64,000 nt of DNA from Streptomyces sp. B21-083 (GCF_036898825.1 NZ_JARUND010000002.1:4216001-4280000), one strand, 5' to 3'. Numbered from the stretch's first letter, positions 26,198 to 35,583 are shown. Notes: generated from the sequence alone by a model not told the origin. Numbers and translations: made by a program.

Positions 26198-27472
26198 TCA
26201 GTTCCCGGTTCCGATGGAATCCGCGGTCTTCTGCAGGTCGCGCAGCGCTGAGGCGGGGGCGGTGCCCCTGACGATGCGTTCGATCTGCCCGTCGCCGGCG
26301 TCGCTGACCTGGTTCCAGGCGGTGTTGTTGGGCGCCGCCTTGACGTCCTTCAGCTGTTCCCCGAAGACCGCCAGCTTCGGGTCGGCGGTCAGGCTGGAGT
26401 CGTTCCAGGCGGACTGCACGGCCGGCAGGTCACCGGTCATCTTGTACCAGCTGGCCTGAACGCTGGGCTTGGACAGGTACTGCACCAGCTTCCAGGCCGC
26501 GGCGCTGTGCTTGGAGTTGCGGAAGACGACCATGTTGGAGCCGCCGACGAGCGAGGTGGAGCTCTGGTCCTTCGGGATCGGCATGACGCTGTACTTCTTG
26601 TCGAAGCCCTTGCCGCCGGCGTCGTTGATCGTGCTGATGTCCCAGGGGCCGTTGATGAGGGCCCCTGTCGTGCCCTTGACGAACGACGCCTCCGCGGCCC
26701 CGGGCGAGATGTCGGGGTTGGGGTCGGCGATGCCTTCGGTGAAGAAGCTCTGGTAGTACTTCATCGCGGTGGCCATCTGCGGGGTGTCGAGGGTCCACTT
26801 GGTGCCGGCGCTGTTCATCAGCGACGCTCCGGCCGACCAGACGAACGGCAGCGCGCCCTGGAAGGCGAGGCTGCCGTTGCCGCCGGTGGGCAGGTTGATG
26901 CCCCACTTCGCGCCGGCCTTGGTCTGCATCGCCTTCAGCATCGCCTTGAAGTCGGCCGAGGTCTTCGGCGGGCTGGTGTACCCGGCCTTCTTGGCGAGGT
27001 CGGTGCGGTAGTAGATGACGCGGGTGTCGACGTACCAGGGCACGCCGAGCGTGTCGCCCTTCACCACCGCCGACTCCTTCGGCCCGGGGAAGATGTCACT
27101 GGTGTCGATCCCCTTCGGCACCTGCTGGAAGGCGTCCGCGAAGTCCGGCATGTAGGTCGTGCCCATCTGCGCCACGTCGGGCGTCGTGCCGCCGGCGATC
27201 GCGGTCTGGTACTTGCTGTGCGCGCTGGCCCAGGGGATCGCGGTGACGTTCACCTTCACACCGGGGTTCTCCGCCTCGAATCCCTTGACCAGCGCGGGCA
27301 GCTTCTCGCCCTCGGTGCCCTGCGCCCACAAGGTGATCGTGCCCTTGACCTTGCCGGACGGCACCGTGCCGGACGGCGTCGACGACGCGCCTGTGTCGCT
27401 CCGACCGCACGCCGCCACCACCAACGCGGCGGCCACGCACATGGCGGCCGTAGAAGTCTTCCTCAGCACCAT
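26198..27472 (-). CDS. Extracellular sugar-binding lipoprotein of an ABC importer
   Basis: A 424-residue type I (MalE-like) solute-binding protein. The signal peptide ends with VVAAC, a lipobox, then a Ser/Thr/Gly linker and the mature domain starting TITLWAQGTEGEKLPALVKGFEAENPGVKV. I chose the ATG at 27472, preceded by GGAGAGG, over the longer frame from 27502. It is the first gene of the importer operon and lies directly downstream of a promoter carrying two LacI-type operator sites. With GH3 enzymes in the same regulon, the ligand is likely a beta-glucoside oligosaccharide such as cellobiose, laminaribiose or gentiobiose. Confidence 0.9.
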   Translation of the reverse strand: MVLRKTSTAAMCVAAALVVAACGRSDTGASSTPSGTVPSGKVKGTITLWAQGTEGEKLPALVKGFEAENPGVKVNVTAIPWASAHSKYQTAIAGGTTPDVAQMGTTYMPDFADAFQQVPKGIDTSDIFPGPKESAVVKGDTLGVPWYVDTRVIYYRTDLAKKAGYTSPPKTSADFKAMLKAMQTKAGAKWGINLPTGGNGSLAFQGALPFVWSAGASLMNSAGTKWTLDTPQMATAMKYYQSFFTEGIADPNPDISPGAAEASFVKGTTGALINGPWDISTINDAGGKGFDKKYSVMPIPKDQSSTSLVGGSNMVVFRNSKHSAAAWKLVQYLSKPSVQASWYKMTGDLPAVQSAWNDSSLTADPKLAVFGEQLKDVKAAPNNTAWNQVSDAGDGQIERIVRGTAPASALRDLQKTADSIGTGN

Positions 27473-27526
27473 TGCTGCCCCTCTCCTGGGAACCGCCACC
27501 AACCGGATGATGGAGGGATCAATTGA

Positions 27527-27586
27527 TTTAAGCGCTTAGATCCTCAGCGTGCTCGGAATCTAAGCGCATAGGAGCGGGGCTGTAAA
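27527..27586 (-). promoter_or_regulatory. Promoter with two LacI-type operators, transporter operon
   Basis: On the minus strand TTTACA (27586-27581) and TTAGAT (27563-27558) form a -35/-10 pair with a 17-bp spacer. A site with core TAAGCGCATA (27561-27570) overlaps the -10, and a perfect palindrome TAAGCGCTTA (27529-27538) lies 32 bp downstream. The same arrangement precedes the second GH3 gene, and one site precedes the lacI-type gene. Confidence 0.8.
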
Positions 27587-27915
27587 GAGTCGATGCCGAT
27601 CACGTTACGGCTACGGTCCGGCGCTCGGCCGCCGGAGACCTGCCCGGAAACCGCCCAGCCGCAGGATCCACGAAACCCACTGGCAACGCCACTACCTGCG
27701 GAAAGTTCAGCGGCAGGACAGCCGAAGCTCTCACCTGCCACCACCGGCGACCGCCGTCGGGCGCGCGATCGGCGGCCTGGTCGGGTCCCGTCGAACCGAC
27801 GAGCCTCACTCCGCGACCGATCAGCTTCCTCAACAGTCAGAATCCGCCAAGATCGCGCCCTCGGGCACCGAGAGGAGCCAGGAGGGCTCCGCCGCAGCCA
27901 GGGCCGTACTCGCCG
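27587..27915. other. Gene-free stretch between divergent transporter operon and lacI-type gene
   Basis: About 330 bp. Apart from the flanking operator sites I see no supported gene, hairpin or repeat in it. Confidence 0.5.
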
Positions 27916-27927
27916 TCTAAGCGCATA
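27916..27927 (+). promoter_or_regulatory. LacI-type operator upstream of the regulator's own gene
   Basis: TCTAAGCGCATA at 27916-27927 matches the operator sites of the transporter and GH3 promoters. It lies 39 bp before the GTG of the regulator, suggesting autoregulation. Confidence 0.7.
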
Positions 27928-27965
27928 ACATGGGGCAGGAAGCGGCTGAGGAAAGCAGGGGGAAC

Positions 27966-29072
27966 GTGGCGAAGGCTCCGACGGTCTATGACGTGGCGGA
28001 ACGCGCCGGGGTGTCCATCGCGACCGTGTCGATGACCTTTCGCCGTCCCCACAAGGTGAAAGAGGAGACCCGGAAGATCGTCGAGGCCGCTGCCGAGGCG
28101 CTGAACTACGTGCCCAGCGCGAGCGCGCGCGGGCTGGCACATGGACACACAGGGGCGCTGGGCCTCTACTCGTACGACATCTTCCTCCCGGAACCCGACG
28201 AGAGTCTCGGGAGCAAGGCGGCGGGCAGCGCGCGGTCCCGAGCCAAGGTTTCTGTGGTCCGGGACGACGGCGACGACGACTACCGCCGTTTCCCGCTCTA
28301 CGTCCACGAGGTGCAGCGTGGTGTCGAGCTCGAGTGCTGGCAGCGTGGGTACGCGCTGTTGATCGGCGGGGCCACTCACGCCGACAGCGCGACCCGGGTC
28401 ACCGACATCGTCGGGCGGGTCGACGGGCTCGCGGTCTTTCCCGACCACTCCATCCCCGCTGAAGTCCTTGAGCGGATCGCGCGCCGGAAACCGGTGGTCG
28501 CCGTGTCGCAGCGACCGCAGGACGACGGCCTGAGCCATGTCTCGATCGACAACAGGGGCGGCATGCGCGCGATGACGGAGCACCTGGTCGTCGAGCACGG
28601 GATGCGCGATCTGCTGTTCGTCGGTTACATGAACACCTTCGACGCCCAGGAGCGGTTCGCCGGATTCCGGGCAGCGCTGCGGGCAGCCGGACTGCGCGTG
28701 CCGAGCAAGCCCGCGCAGTTGATCGGCGAGAACTACGTGGAAAGCGTCGTCGCCGATGTCCTGGCGCGTGACGCGCTGCCCGAGGCGTTCGTGTGTGTCA
28801 GCGACGAGATCGCCCTCGACCTGATGAAGGTACTGGCTGACCACGGCGTGCGGGTCCCGGAGCAGGTGGCCGTGACGGGGTTCGACGGAGTCGTGGCGGG
28901 GCGGGTGGTACGGCCCTCGCTGACGACCGTGCGCCAGCCGATGCAGGCGATGGGACGTGTCGTGGTGGACATCCTGCTGGAACGGATCGCCGACCCGGCC
29001 GGGCAGCCGATCACGCGCCGGCTGCCGGTGCAGGTGGTGCTGCGGGAGAGCTGCGGCTGCTCACGGCCCTGA
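27966..29072 (+). CDS. LacI family regulator of the glucoside regulon
   Basis: A 368-residue LacI/GalR repressor. The N-terminal helix-turn-helix is VYDVAERAGVSIATVSMTF, followed by the hinge region ALNYVPSASARGLAHG and a periplasmic-binding-like effector domain (LLIGGATHADS, GLAVFPDHS, AVTGFDGVVAGR). I start at the GTG 27966, preceded by AGGGGGA, rather than the ATG at 27930. Five copies of one operator motif, two before the transporter operon, one before this gene and two before the second GH3 gene, make it the obvious local regulator. The segment at about 80-105 (EPDESLGSKAAGSARSRAK) looks like an unusual charged insertion. Confidence 0.88.
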   Translation: MAKAPTVYDVAERAGVSIATVSMTFRRPHKVKEETRKIVEAAAEALNYVPSASARGLAHGHTGALGLYSYDIFLPEPDESLGSKAAGSARSRAKVSVVRDDGDDDYRRFPLYVHEVQRGVELECWQRGYALLIGGATHADSATRVTDIVGRVDGLAVFPDHSIPAEVLERIARRKPVVAVSQRPQDDGLSHVSIDNRGGMRAMTEHLVVEHGMRDLLFVGYMNTFDAQERFAGFRAALRAAGLRVPSKPAQLIGENYVESVVADVLARDALPEAFVCVSDEIALDLMKVLADHGVRVPEQVAVTGFDGVVAGRVVRPSLTTVRQPMQAMGRVVVDILLERIADPAGQPITRRLPVQVVLRESCGCSRP

Positions 29073-29153
29073 GGGCCCGCGGAGCGGCCGCCCGCAGGGG
29101 TTGCCCGGTCAGGGCATGACGGTCCGCGGCGCGATGGTCCGCCGTGTTGGCGC

Positions 29154-29524
29154 TCATGAGGCGCCGACCGGCAGGCGGGCCCAGAACAGGGCATGGCCGC
29201 CGTCACCTTCCGGTATGAACTCCTCGCGCTCAATGGTCAGTCCGGCCTGGGCGATCCACTCGCGGTTGGTGGCGGCGTCAGCGTGACTCCACCACATCGG
29301 AGCCCCGCCGCCGAGCCAGTCCTCCTCGACGCCGGTCCAGGCACGATGCCCTGTCGTGGCCACGAACCAACCTCCCGGACGCAGCCACCCGGCGATCAGA
29401 TCCGCCGACGCAGGTCGCCGAGGAGCTGCTGGTACTTGGTCCCGGCGCCGTACGTCTCGCCGTACCGCAGGGAGACGGCGTCGTATCCACGCCGGACGAT
29501 GTCCTTGGGGTTGTTCGCGTCCAC
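29154..29524 (-). pseudogene. SAM methyltransferase gene with its core deleted
   Basis: Starting at a GTG at 29524 the frame reads VDANNPKDIVRRGYDAVSLR and on to LRRRI, a typical methyltransferase N-terminus, then stops at once. The next frame picks up as ADLIAGWLRPGGWFVATTG and continues to VGAS at 29154, a typical C-terminal half. The junction is near 29400. The SAM-binding core (the GXGXG region and about 90 residues) is missing, so an internal deletion with a frame change has destroyed the gene. Confidence 0.7.
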
Positions 29525-29593
29525 GCCCGGAGACGCTAGTCATGCCCCCGGGCCGCGGCGAACGCATTTCGCCCCTGTCCGACGGCCTCCGTC

Positions 29594-32143
29594 TCAGCGT
29601 GTGCCGACCCTGTGGGCATCGACGACCGCATCGACGGCCAGGCGCAGGTCGCGGCTGGAGCGTCCGATGTGGAGCCGGTAGCGGCCGGGAGGAGTGTGCC
29701 AGCCCTGTGCCTCGGTGTCCCAGATCTGGAAGGTCCGGGCGGGCACGTGGACCTCGGCGCTGACGTGGGCGCCCGCCTCCGCCTGAACGGTGGCGAAGCC
29801 GGCGAGCAGGCGCACCGGCCGGTCGGGGCCGTCCTGCGGCGGCTCCAGATAGACCTGGACGACCTCGCGGCCCGCCCGGCGGCCGGTATTGGTCAGCTCC
29901 ACGGTCAGTTTGAGCCCGTCTCCGCCTGCGGGGCTGGTCAGGGAGGCGGCGGAGACGGGCGGCTCGGAGGAAAGGGCCACGGACTCGTACGACCAGTCGG
30001 TCCAGCCGAGGCCGTGGCCGAAGGGGAAGGCCGGGACGAGCCCGGCGCGGTCCCAGGCCCGGTGGCCTACGTGGACGCCTTCGGCGTAGTCCACGACACC
30101 GTCGCGGGGGCGGGCGTCGGGCACGGGGACGTCTTCCGCCCGGGCGGGAAGCGTCCACGGCAGTCGGCCCGACGGCTCGGCGCGGCCGAGGAGCACGTCG
30201 GCCAGGGCGTGCCCGGCCTCCTGGCCCGGCAGCCACGCCCACAGCAGGGCGGGAGCTTCGTCGGCCCAGGGCAGGAGTACGGGCGCTCCGGCGTTGACGA
30301 CCACGATGGTGCGCGGGTTGGCGGCGAGGATCTTGCGCACCAGGTCGTTCTGGTGGCCGGGCAGGTCGAGGCCGGCGCGGTCCCAACCCTCGGACTCGAC
30401 CTCCTCGTTGGTACCCACCACGACCACGGCCACATCGGCGGCGGCCGCCGCGGCCGCGGCCTCGGCGATCTCCTCGTACGGCGTGGGCCCGGGCGGAGCG
30501 TGCCGCAGCTGGGCGGTGACGAAGCGGTTGTAGCCGCCGGACTCGACGACGGTGAGGTCCACCACGAGGGCGACGCGGCGCGGCTCGTCCCCCACCCGGA
30601 GGTCGATGTCCTTCAGCGGCGGGTGGTGGAAGCTGGAGTCGAGCACCAGCTCCACGCCCCGGTCGTCGTCCCCGGACAGGATCTCCGCACCGTCCACGGT
30701 CACCCTGAAGCGTCCCACGCATCCGACCTGCAGACGGTGCGTTCCGGGCTCGGTCAGGGTCAGCACCGTACGCAGGACGACGCGGCGGGTGGCCAGGGTG
30801 AAGGCGCCGTAGGCACTCCAGTCGGCGTCGCGGCGGACCTCGCCGCCGACCAGGGTGCCGTCGGCGTCGAAGAAGTCGGCCCGCACCCCGGGCGCGCCGG
30901 TGTCCGGGTCGGCCTGCAGGTCGCCGGACACGAACGGAGCGCCCAGACGGGAGTCGCCGCCGCGGTGCACACTCAGGCGCACCTGGTCGGGCAGGGCGGC
31001 GCGCAGCCCCTCGGCGAAGGCGACGGTGCGGACCGCCGGGACGAACGCGCTGCCGCCCCCCTGCAGGTAGGGCGCCACCGCGTTCGGACCGATCAGCGCC
31101 ACGCTGCCCAGCCGCTCCGGGGCCAGCGGCAGCAGGTCCTGCTCGTTGCGCAACAGCACCGCGCCGCGGGTGGCCACCTCGCGCAGCAGACCGAACTCCT
31201 CCGGCCCCGGCGCTGCGACAGCCGCACACGAAGCCGGGATGCCCCCAGGTTCCCCGAGCCGACCGGTGTGCCGGGCCAGGCGCAGCAGCCGCAACACCTT
31301 GTCGTCCACCAGGTGCTCCGGCACCTCGCCGTCGCGGACCGCCGCCACAAGAGCCTCGTCCCAGGGGCCGCCCGGCCCGGGCATCACCAGGTCCAGACCG
31401 CCGAGCGCCGAGGCCGCCGTCGATTCGGTGGCGGACCAGTCGCTGACCACCGGCCCGGTGAAACCCCACTCCTGTTTCAGGACCTCGCGCAGCAGCCGCG
31501 TGTGCTCGGTCATCGGCGCCGACTGTGTGCCGTCGTCGACGCCGGAGTAGGCGGACATCACGCTCCACGGTTCGGCCTCGGCGAGGACGTGCTCGAACGG
31601 GGCCAGGTACACCTCGCGCAGGGTGCGCTCGTCCAGCCGGGCCCGGTAGCGGGTGCGGTCGGTCTCCGAGTCGTTGGCCACGAAGTGCTTCAGGCATGCG
31701 CCGACGCCGAGCCCCTGGAGACCGCGCACGATCGCCGCGGCCACCGCCGCGGTCAGCAGCGGGTCCTCGGAGAAGTACTCGAAATGCCTGCCGGCGACCG
31801 GCGTGCGCTGCAGGTTCACCGCAGGCGCCAGCACCACGTCGACGCCTTTGCGCCGCGCCTCCGTGGCGAACAGCTCCCCCAGCCGCTCGGCGAGGCCCGT
31901 GTCCCAGGACGCGGCCAAGGCGCTGGGAGCCGGGGCCAGCAGCCCGGTGTCCGCGGGGTCGTCCAGGGTGCCGCGGACCCCCTGTGGGCCGTCCGACATC
32001 GTCACCGTCGCCAGTCCGAGCCGGGGTTCGGCTGGCAGTCTCCAGAGGCTCGCACCGGTCAGCAGCCGGACCTTCGACTCAAGGTCCAGGTCCCGGATGC
32101 GGGTGATCAGCTCGGAGTCATCGGGCAGGGCAGCGGGGATCAT
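29594..32143 (-). CDS. GH3 beta-glucosidase with PA14-like insert
   Basis: An 849-residue GH3 enzyme without a signal peptide, hence cytosolic. The barrel contains the substrate-binding region GRHFEYFSEDPLL and KHFVANDSE, and the nucleophile Asp235 in VVSDWSATES. Between the two halves of the second GH3 domain, at about residues 395-540, is a PA14-like beta domain (VRADFFDADGTLVGGEV, GTHRLQVGCVGRFRVTVDG), a feature of some cellobiose and gentiobiose-cleaving GH3 enzymes. The C-terminus is fibronectin-like. It is a single gene with its own promoter and two operators of the local LacI protein, so it probably splits sugars brought in by the neighbouring importer. Confidence 0.88.
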   Translation of the reverse strand: MIPAALPDDSELITRIRDLDLESKVRLLTGASLWRLPAEPRLGLATVTMSDGPQGVRGTLDDPADTGLLAPAPSALAASWDTGLAERLGELFATEARRKGVDVVLAPAVNLQRTPVAGRHFEYFSEDPLLTAAVAAAIVRGLQGLGVGACLKHFVANDSETDRTRYRARLDERTLREVYLAPFEHVLAEAEPWSVMSAYSGVDDGTQSAPMTEHTRLLREVLKQEWGFTGPVVSDWSATESTAASALGGLDLVMPGPGGPWDEALVAAVRDGEVPEHLVDDKVLRLLRLARHTGRLGEPGGIPASCAAVAAPGPEEFGLLREVATRGAVLLRNEQDLLPLAPERLGSVALIGPNAVAPYLQGGGSAFVPAVRTVAFAEGLRAALPDQVRLSVHRGGDSRLGAPFVSGDLQADPDTGAPGVRADFFDADGTLVGGEVRRDADWSAYGAFTLATRRVVLRTVLTLTEPGTHRLQVGCVGRFRVTVDGAEILSGDDDRGVELVLDSSFHHPPLKDIDLRVGDEPRRVALVVDLTVVESGGYNRFVTAQLRHAPPGPTPYEEIAEAAAAAAAADVAVVVVGTNEEVESEGWDRAGLDLPGHQNDLVRKILAANPRTIVVVNAGAPVLLPWADEAPALLWAWLPGQEAGHALADVLLGRAEPSGRLPWTLPARAEDVPVPDARPRDGVVDYAEGVHVGHRAWDRAGLVPAFPFGHGLGWTDWSYESVALSSEPPVSAASLTSPAGGDGLKLTVELTNTGRRAGREVVQVYLEPPQDGPDRPVRLLAGFATVQAEAGAHVSAEVHVPARTFQIWDTEAQGWHTPPGRYRLHIGRSSRDLRLAVDAVVDAHRVGTR

Positions 32144-32161
32144 GCTGGTCCTTACATCAGA

Positions 32162-32221
32162 TCTAAGCGCTTAGCTTCTCCGGATGCTCAAAATCTAAGC
32201 GCATAGAAAGCGGGCTGTAAA
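32162..32221 (-). promoter_or_regulatory. Promoter with two LacI-type operators, second GH3 gene
   Basis: On the minus strand TTTACA (32221-32216) and TTAGAT (32198-32193) are spaced by 17 bp. Operator cores TAAGCGCATA (32196-32205) and TAAGCGCTTA (32164-32173) have centres 32 bp apart, exactly as in the transporter promoter. Confidence 0.8.
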
Positions 32222-32521
32222 GCGATGTCGACGGAGTGGGCGGGCTCCGAAGGATGGCGAGCACCAACTCCTGCGGCGATCTGGCCGAGGCATGGCCGGT
32301 GTCACCAAGGGGGAGCAGTGCATGCGGGCCTCCCGTGCACCGGTAGGCCATCACACCGGCGCCGGTCGGTCGCACCGGCCTCAACCGGGCCGAACTGCTG
32401 GTCTCGACCGGCGCCTGGCCTGTGCACACAGCGGTACCCGCCACACAAGCGAAGGCGGCGCTGTTCGTGTAGACGCCCTCGACGGAGACTGCGAGCGGAC
32501 GGCTGCGACATGGACCTGCGG

Positions 32522-32571
32522 TCTGGGCGACTCGTCCGGGCGTCTCCCGACTCCCGGGCGAGTCGCCCAGA
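32522..32571 (-). terminator. Long hairpin downstream of the GH30 gene
   Basis: The 19 bases at 32522-32540 pair with 32553-32571 with one G-T mismatch, around a 12-base loop. No T-tract follows on the minus strand, but the stem is strong and sits 36 bp after the GH30 stop. The rest of the gap 32222-32606 shows no gene. Confidence 0.6.
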
Positions 32572-32606
32572 TCCACACCGCTCAGCCGCCCGTCACGGAG
32601 ACAGAC

Positions 32607-35015
32607 TCAGTGGGTGAACGTGAACCAGTTGAGGTTGGTGAAGTCGGCGGACTGGTCGCTGGCGAAGGTCAGGTAGACGGTGTGGGTTCCGGTGACGCCG
32701 GAGATGTCGGCGGTCTTGGTGGCCCAGGTCTGCCAGCCGCCGGTGTTCTCCACCGTGAGGCTGCCGACCGGGGTGCTGGTCGGTGAGTCGAGCCGGACCT
32801 CGATCCGGCCGCTGACGCCGCTCGCGGCGCCGGACGCCACCCGGACCTGGAACTGGGTCGCGGCCGTGGTGCCGAACTGCACCTTGGGGTACTCGGCCCA
32901 GTCGCCGGGGGAGATGTAGGCGATGTCCTGCCCGCCGCCGGTGTCACCTGTCTTCTCGATGACGACGCCGGAGGCGTTGAGGTAGTTCTCGGCCTGGATC
33001 GTGCCGTACGCGTCGGTACCGGTGTCATGGGTGAACGTGAACCAGTTGAGGTTGGCGAAGTTGTCGGGCTGGTCGCTGGCGAAGGTCAGGTAGACGGTGT
33101 GGGTGCCGGTGACGCCGGAGATGTCGACGATCTTGGTGATCCAGCTCTGCCAGCCACCGGTGCTCTCCACCAGGATGCCGGCGACCGGCTTGCTGGAGCG
33201 GGAGTCGAGCCGGACCTCGATCCGGCCGCTGACGCCGCTCGCGACGCCGGACGCCACCCGGACCTTGAACTGGGTGGCGGCCTGGGCACCGAACGCCACG
33301 TTGCGGTACTCGCTCCAACTGCCGTTGCCCAGCCAGGCGATGTCCTCCCCACCGCCGGTGTCGCCGGAGGCTTCGACGGCGACGCTGGAGGCGTCGTTGT
33401 ACGCCTCGGCCTGGATCCTGCCGTAGGCGTCGACAGCGGTGGTGGACGAGGACGAGGGTGTCCAGACGTACGTGCCGACGGTCTTCGGCGGCAGGGCGTC
33501 TATGAGCTGCTGCTGCCCGCTGCGCAGGGTGAATTCCTGGGCGTCGGAGGTCCCGTTGATCACGACGGTCGCGACCGTGCCGTCCGGGTTGCGGAAGGCC
33601 ACCGTGGTGACGGTGTCGGTGCTGCCGTAGTCGCTCCAGATCCGCTTGGCGCCGCGCTGGACGAACTTCGAGAACTGGGCGAACAGGTAGTACTCGGGCA
33701 GCATCCAGTACGTGTTGGGGCTCTCGGAGTCCTGGATGAGCGGCGTCGGGTCGGGGCGGCCCAGCTGCTGACTGTCCCGGTTCTGGTCGAGCATCGTGAC
33801 CCACGAGATGTAGCCCGTCGACCAGCTGCGCAGGTACCGCGCGATCCGGTCCGCGCCATTGGTGCCCCACAGCATGCGCTCGGTCAGGACCATGTCGAGG
33901 TCGGGGTAGTCGGTCTTCGCCAGGGACATCGCGCTCGGGTCGCCGGAGTAGTCGTGCCAGGCGATGCCGTCGGTGTTGCGGTAGGTGTCGGTGTACCCGG
34001 ACTCCTTGGTGCCGAGCGAGTCGGGGAGGTAGGTCCCGACGTCGCCGAAGTTCCAGTCCCAGGCCCAGATCTGCGTCTTGATGCCGTGCGCGTCGAACTC
34101 CGCGCGCATGGCGTTGATGAGCTGCTTCGACTGCTGCGCGCTGACCAGCATGCTCGGGTAGATGCCCGCCGGCCACCCGGGTTCGTTCTGCGGCGACACG
34201 GCGTGGACGGTGATGCCCTGCTTGGCATAAGCCTGCACGGTCATCCGGTAGTAGCGGGCGAGGGTGGGGATGTACTTGTCGAGCAGGTGGCCGTCGATGA
34301 GGCTGTTGTTGTCCTTCATCCAGGCCGGGCCGCTCCACGCGGTGCCGCAGATGAAGAGGTCCGGGTTGATCCGGAGTGCTTCCTTCAGGGTCGAGATGAT
34401 GTGGTTGTCGATGTCCTTCTGGATGGAGAACCGCGACAGGGTCGGATCGGCCGGGCCGTCGTCGTAGGTGTAGAAGTCCGGCGAGTGGTAGAAGTCGGAG
34501 CTTCCGAAGCAGATGCGGGTGAGGTCGAACCCGGCGCCGCTGGTGGGGTGGAAGAGCGCCTGGAGGGCCTTGGTGCGCGTCTTCTTGTTCATCAGCGACA
34601 GGTTGTGGATGGTCGAGTCCTCCATCGAGGAGCCGATGCCGAGCATGCTCTGGTACGCCTTCGCCGGGTCGACGTTGATGACCGTCCCGAAGTCTCTGCC
34701 CGAGGCGGCCAGCGCGATGTTGTCCTGCTGGCTGAGCTTGTAGGCGACCGAGGCCAGGCCGACCGCCGGATCGGCGAACCAGGTGCCGCTCTTGGGCGCG
34801 TAGCCGCTCGCGGTGGACTCCGAGCTCCAGGTCACCCGGGCCGAACCGGTGGCGCTCGGGCGGCTCGGGGCGGCGCTCGCCCGGCCCGGCAGCGCAAGCT
34901 CGGACCCCGCCGCCGCGGCGGCGACAGCGGCGGCGGCAAGGAAGTTCCGGCGGCTGAGGCGGGCGTGGCCCTGCGGGGACGACGGTTGCGCGGGCGTGGA
35001 AGCGGACGTGGACAT
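32607..35015 (-). CDS. Secreted GH30 glycosidase with two CBM6 domains
   Basis: An 802-residue exported enzyme. The N-terminus has a twin-arginine motif SRRNFLAAAA and a long hydrophobic stretch. The GH30 barrel spans about residues 95-520, with the acid/base Glu278 in SPQNEPGW and the nucleophile Glu379 in VLTERMLWG. Two CBM6-like carbohydrate-binding domains follow (each starting with RIQAEAYN or TIQAENYL and ending LNWFTFTH). GH30 activities include beta-1,6-glucanase, glucosylceramidase and xylanase; the context of glucosidases suggests a beta-glucan. I chose the ATG at 35015 with GGAG upstream over a longer frame from 35150. Export would let it act on polymer outside the cell, feeding the importers. 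Confidence 0.87.
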   Translation of the reverse strand: MSTSASTPAQPSSPQGHARLSRRNFLAAAAVAAAAAGSELALPGRASAAPSRPSATGSARVTWSSESTASGYAPKSGTWFADPAVGLASVAYKLSQQDNIALAASGRDFGTVINVDPAKAYQSMLGIGSSMEDSTIHNLSLMNKKTRTKALQALFHPTSGAGFDLTRICFGSSDFYHSPDFYTYDDGPADPTLSRFSIQKDIDNHIISTLKEALRINPDLFICGTAWSGPAWMKDNNSLIDGHLLDKYIPTLARYYRMTVQAYAKQGITVHAVSPQNEPGWPAGIYPSMLVSAQQSKQLINAMRAEFDAHGIKTQIWAWDWNFGDVGTYLPDSLGTKESGYTDTYRNTDGIAWHDYSGDPSAMSLAKTDYPDLDMVLTERMLWGTNGADRIARYLRSWSTGYISWVTMLDQNRDSQQLGRPDPTPLIQDSESPNTYWMLPEYYLFAQFSKFVQRGAKRIWSDYGSTDTVTTVAFRNPDGTVATVVINGTSDAQEFTLRSGQQQLIDALPPKTVGTYVWTPSSSSTTAVDAYGRIQAEAYNDASSVAVEASGDTGGGEDIAWLGNGSWSEYRNVAFGAQAATQFKVRVASGVASGVSGRIEVRLDSRSSKPVAGILVESTGGWQSWITKIVDISGVTGTHTVYLTFASDQPDNFANLNWFTFTHDTGTDAYGTIQAENYLNASGVVIEKTGDTGGGQDIAYISPGDWAEYPKVQFGTTAATQFQVRVASGAASGVSGRIEVRLDSPTSTPVGSLTVENTGGWQTWATKTADISGVTGTHTVYLTFASDQSADFTNLNWFTFTH
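32610..33430 (-). repeat. Tandem duplication of the CBM6-coding segment
   Basis: About 400 bp at 32610-33007 and 33029-33430 are near-identical at DNA level, including long uninterrupted matches, and encode the two CBM6 domains. The level of identity implies a recent internal duplication or ongoing gene conversion. Confidence 0.8.
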
Positions 35016-35583
35016 GGATCGGCTCCTTCGGGTCTGGGCTCGTCGTCCCGACGGGCGAGCACAGGCTGGTTGGCGAGGTGCGCAGCCCTGGGCAGGCGGC
35101 CGGTCGAGGGCCGCGGGCCGGTGTGGTCCCCACACACGGAAACGCCGCACGTCTTATTTCAAGGTGTAATGGAAGTGCTCCAGGTGCCGCGCGTCAAGAT
35201 GTCGGACCCAATGAATCGCAGCGACCGGAACCCGACGTGCCGCTTCCGCGGTGCTCCGAGCAGCGTGGCGCACCGCGCGGCAGCATGGAGCTCGCCGGCG
35301 CTTACACCGCCCAACTCGTAAGCCGTGCCGACGACTTCATCCACGTAAACCCCGAAGACCGCCTCCGACTCGAAGGCGTCCAGGGCTTCGTCGTGCTGCC
35401 CCGCCGCGTGGCAGCGTCATCCTCAGCCGGATCACAAATGAGCGACCACATCACGCGGGCGTCGCTTTGCTGCGAGAGACGTTCGTGGTCGCGGACCTTA
35501 CGGCGGACGCGCTTTCGCCCGCAAAGGTGATGGCCTGGTCGCCTCCGCGAGCCAGGAGGCCAAAATCCGTTCATGCCGGCTCT
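35016..35583. other. Gene-free region between GH30 and ROK genes
   Basis: Holds the GH30 promoter region. TTATTTCAAGGTGTAA at 35154-35169 resembles the operator-like bases before the second transporter operon, and TTGACG lies on the minus strand at 35197-35192. A short plus-strand frame from 35285 (MELAGAYTAQLVSR) is not convincing as a gene. Confidence 0.45.

Noticed and set aside
29612..32206. Long plus-strand frame opposite the second GH3 gene
   Set aside because: Low-complexity translation and complete antisense overlap with a gene that has clear catalytic motifs.
33027..35321. Long plus-strand frame opposite the GH30 gene
   Set aside because: Antisense shadow; the GH30 frame has a signal sequence, catalytic glutamates and CBM domains.
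35285..35420. Short plus-strand frame starting MELAGAYTAQLVSR
   Set aside because: No ribosome-binding site, no recognisable family, and the frame degenerates; not enough to call a gene.
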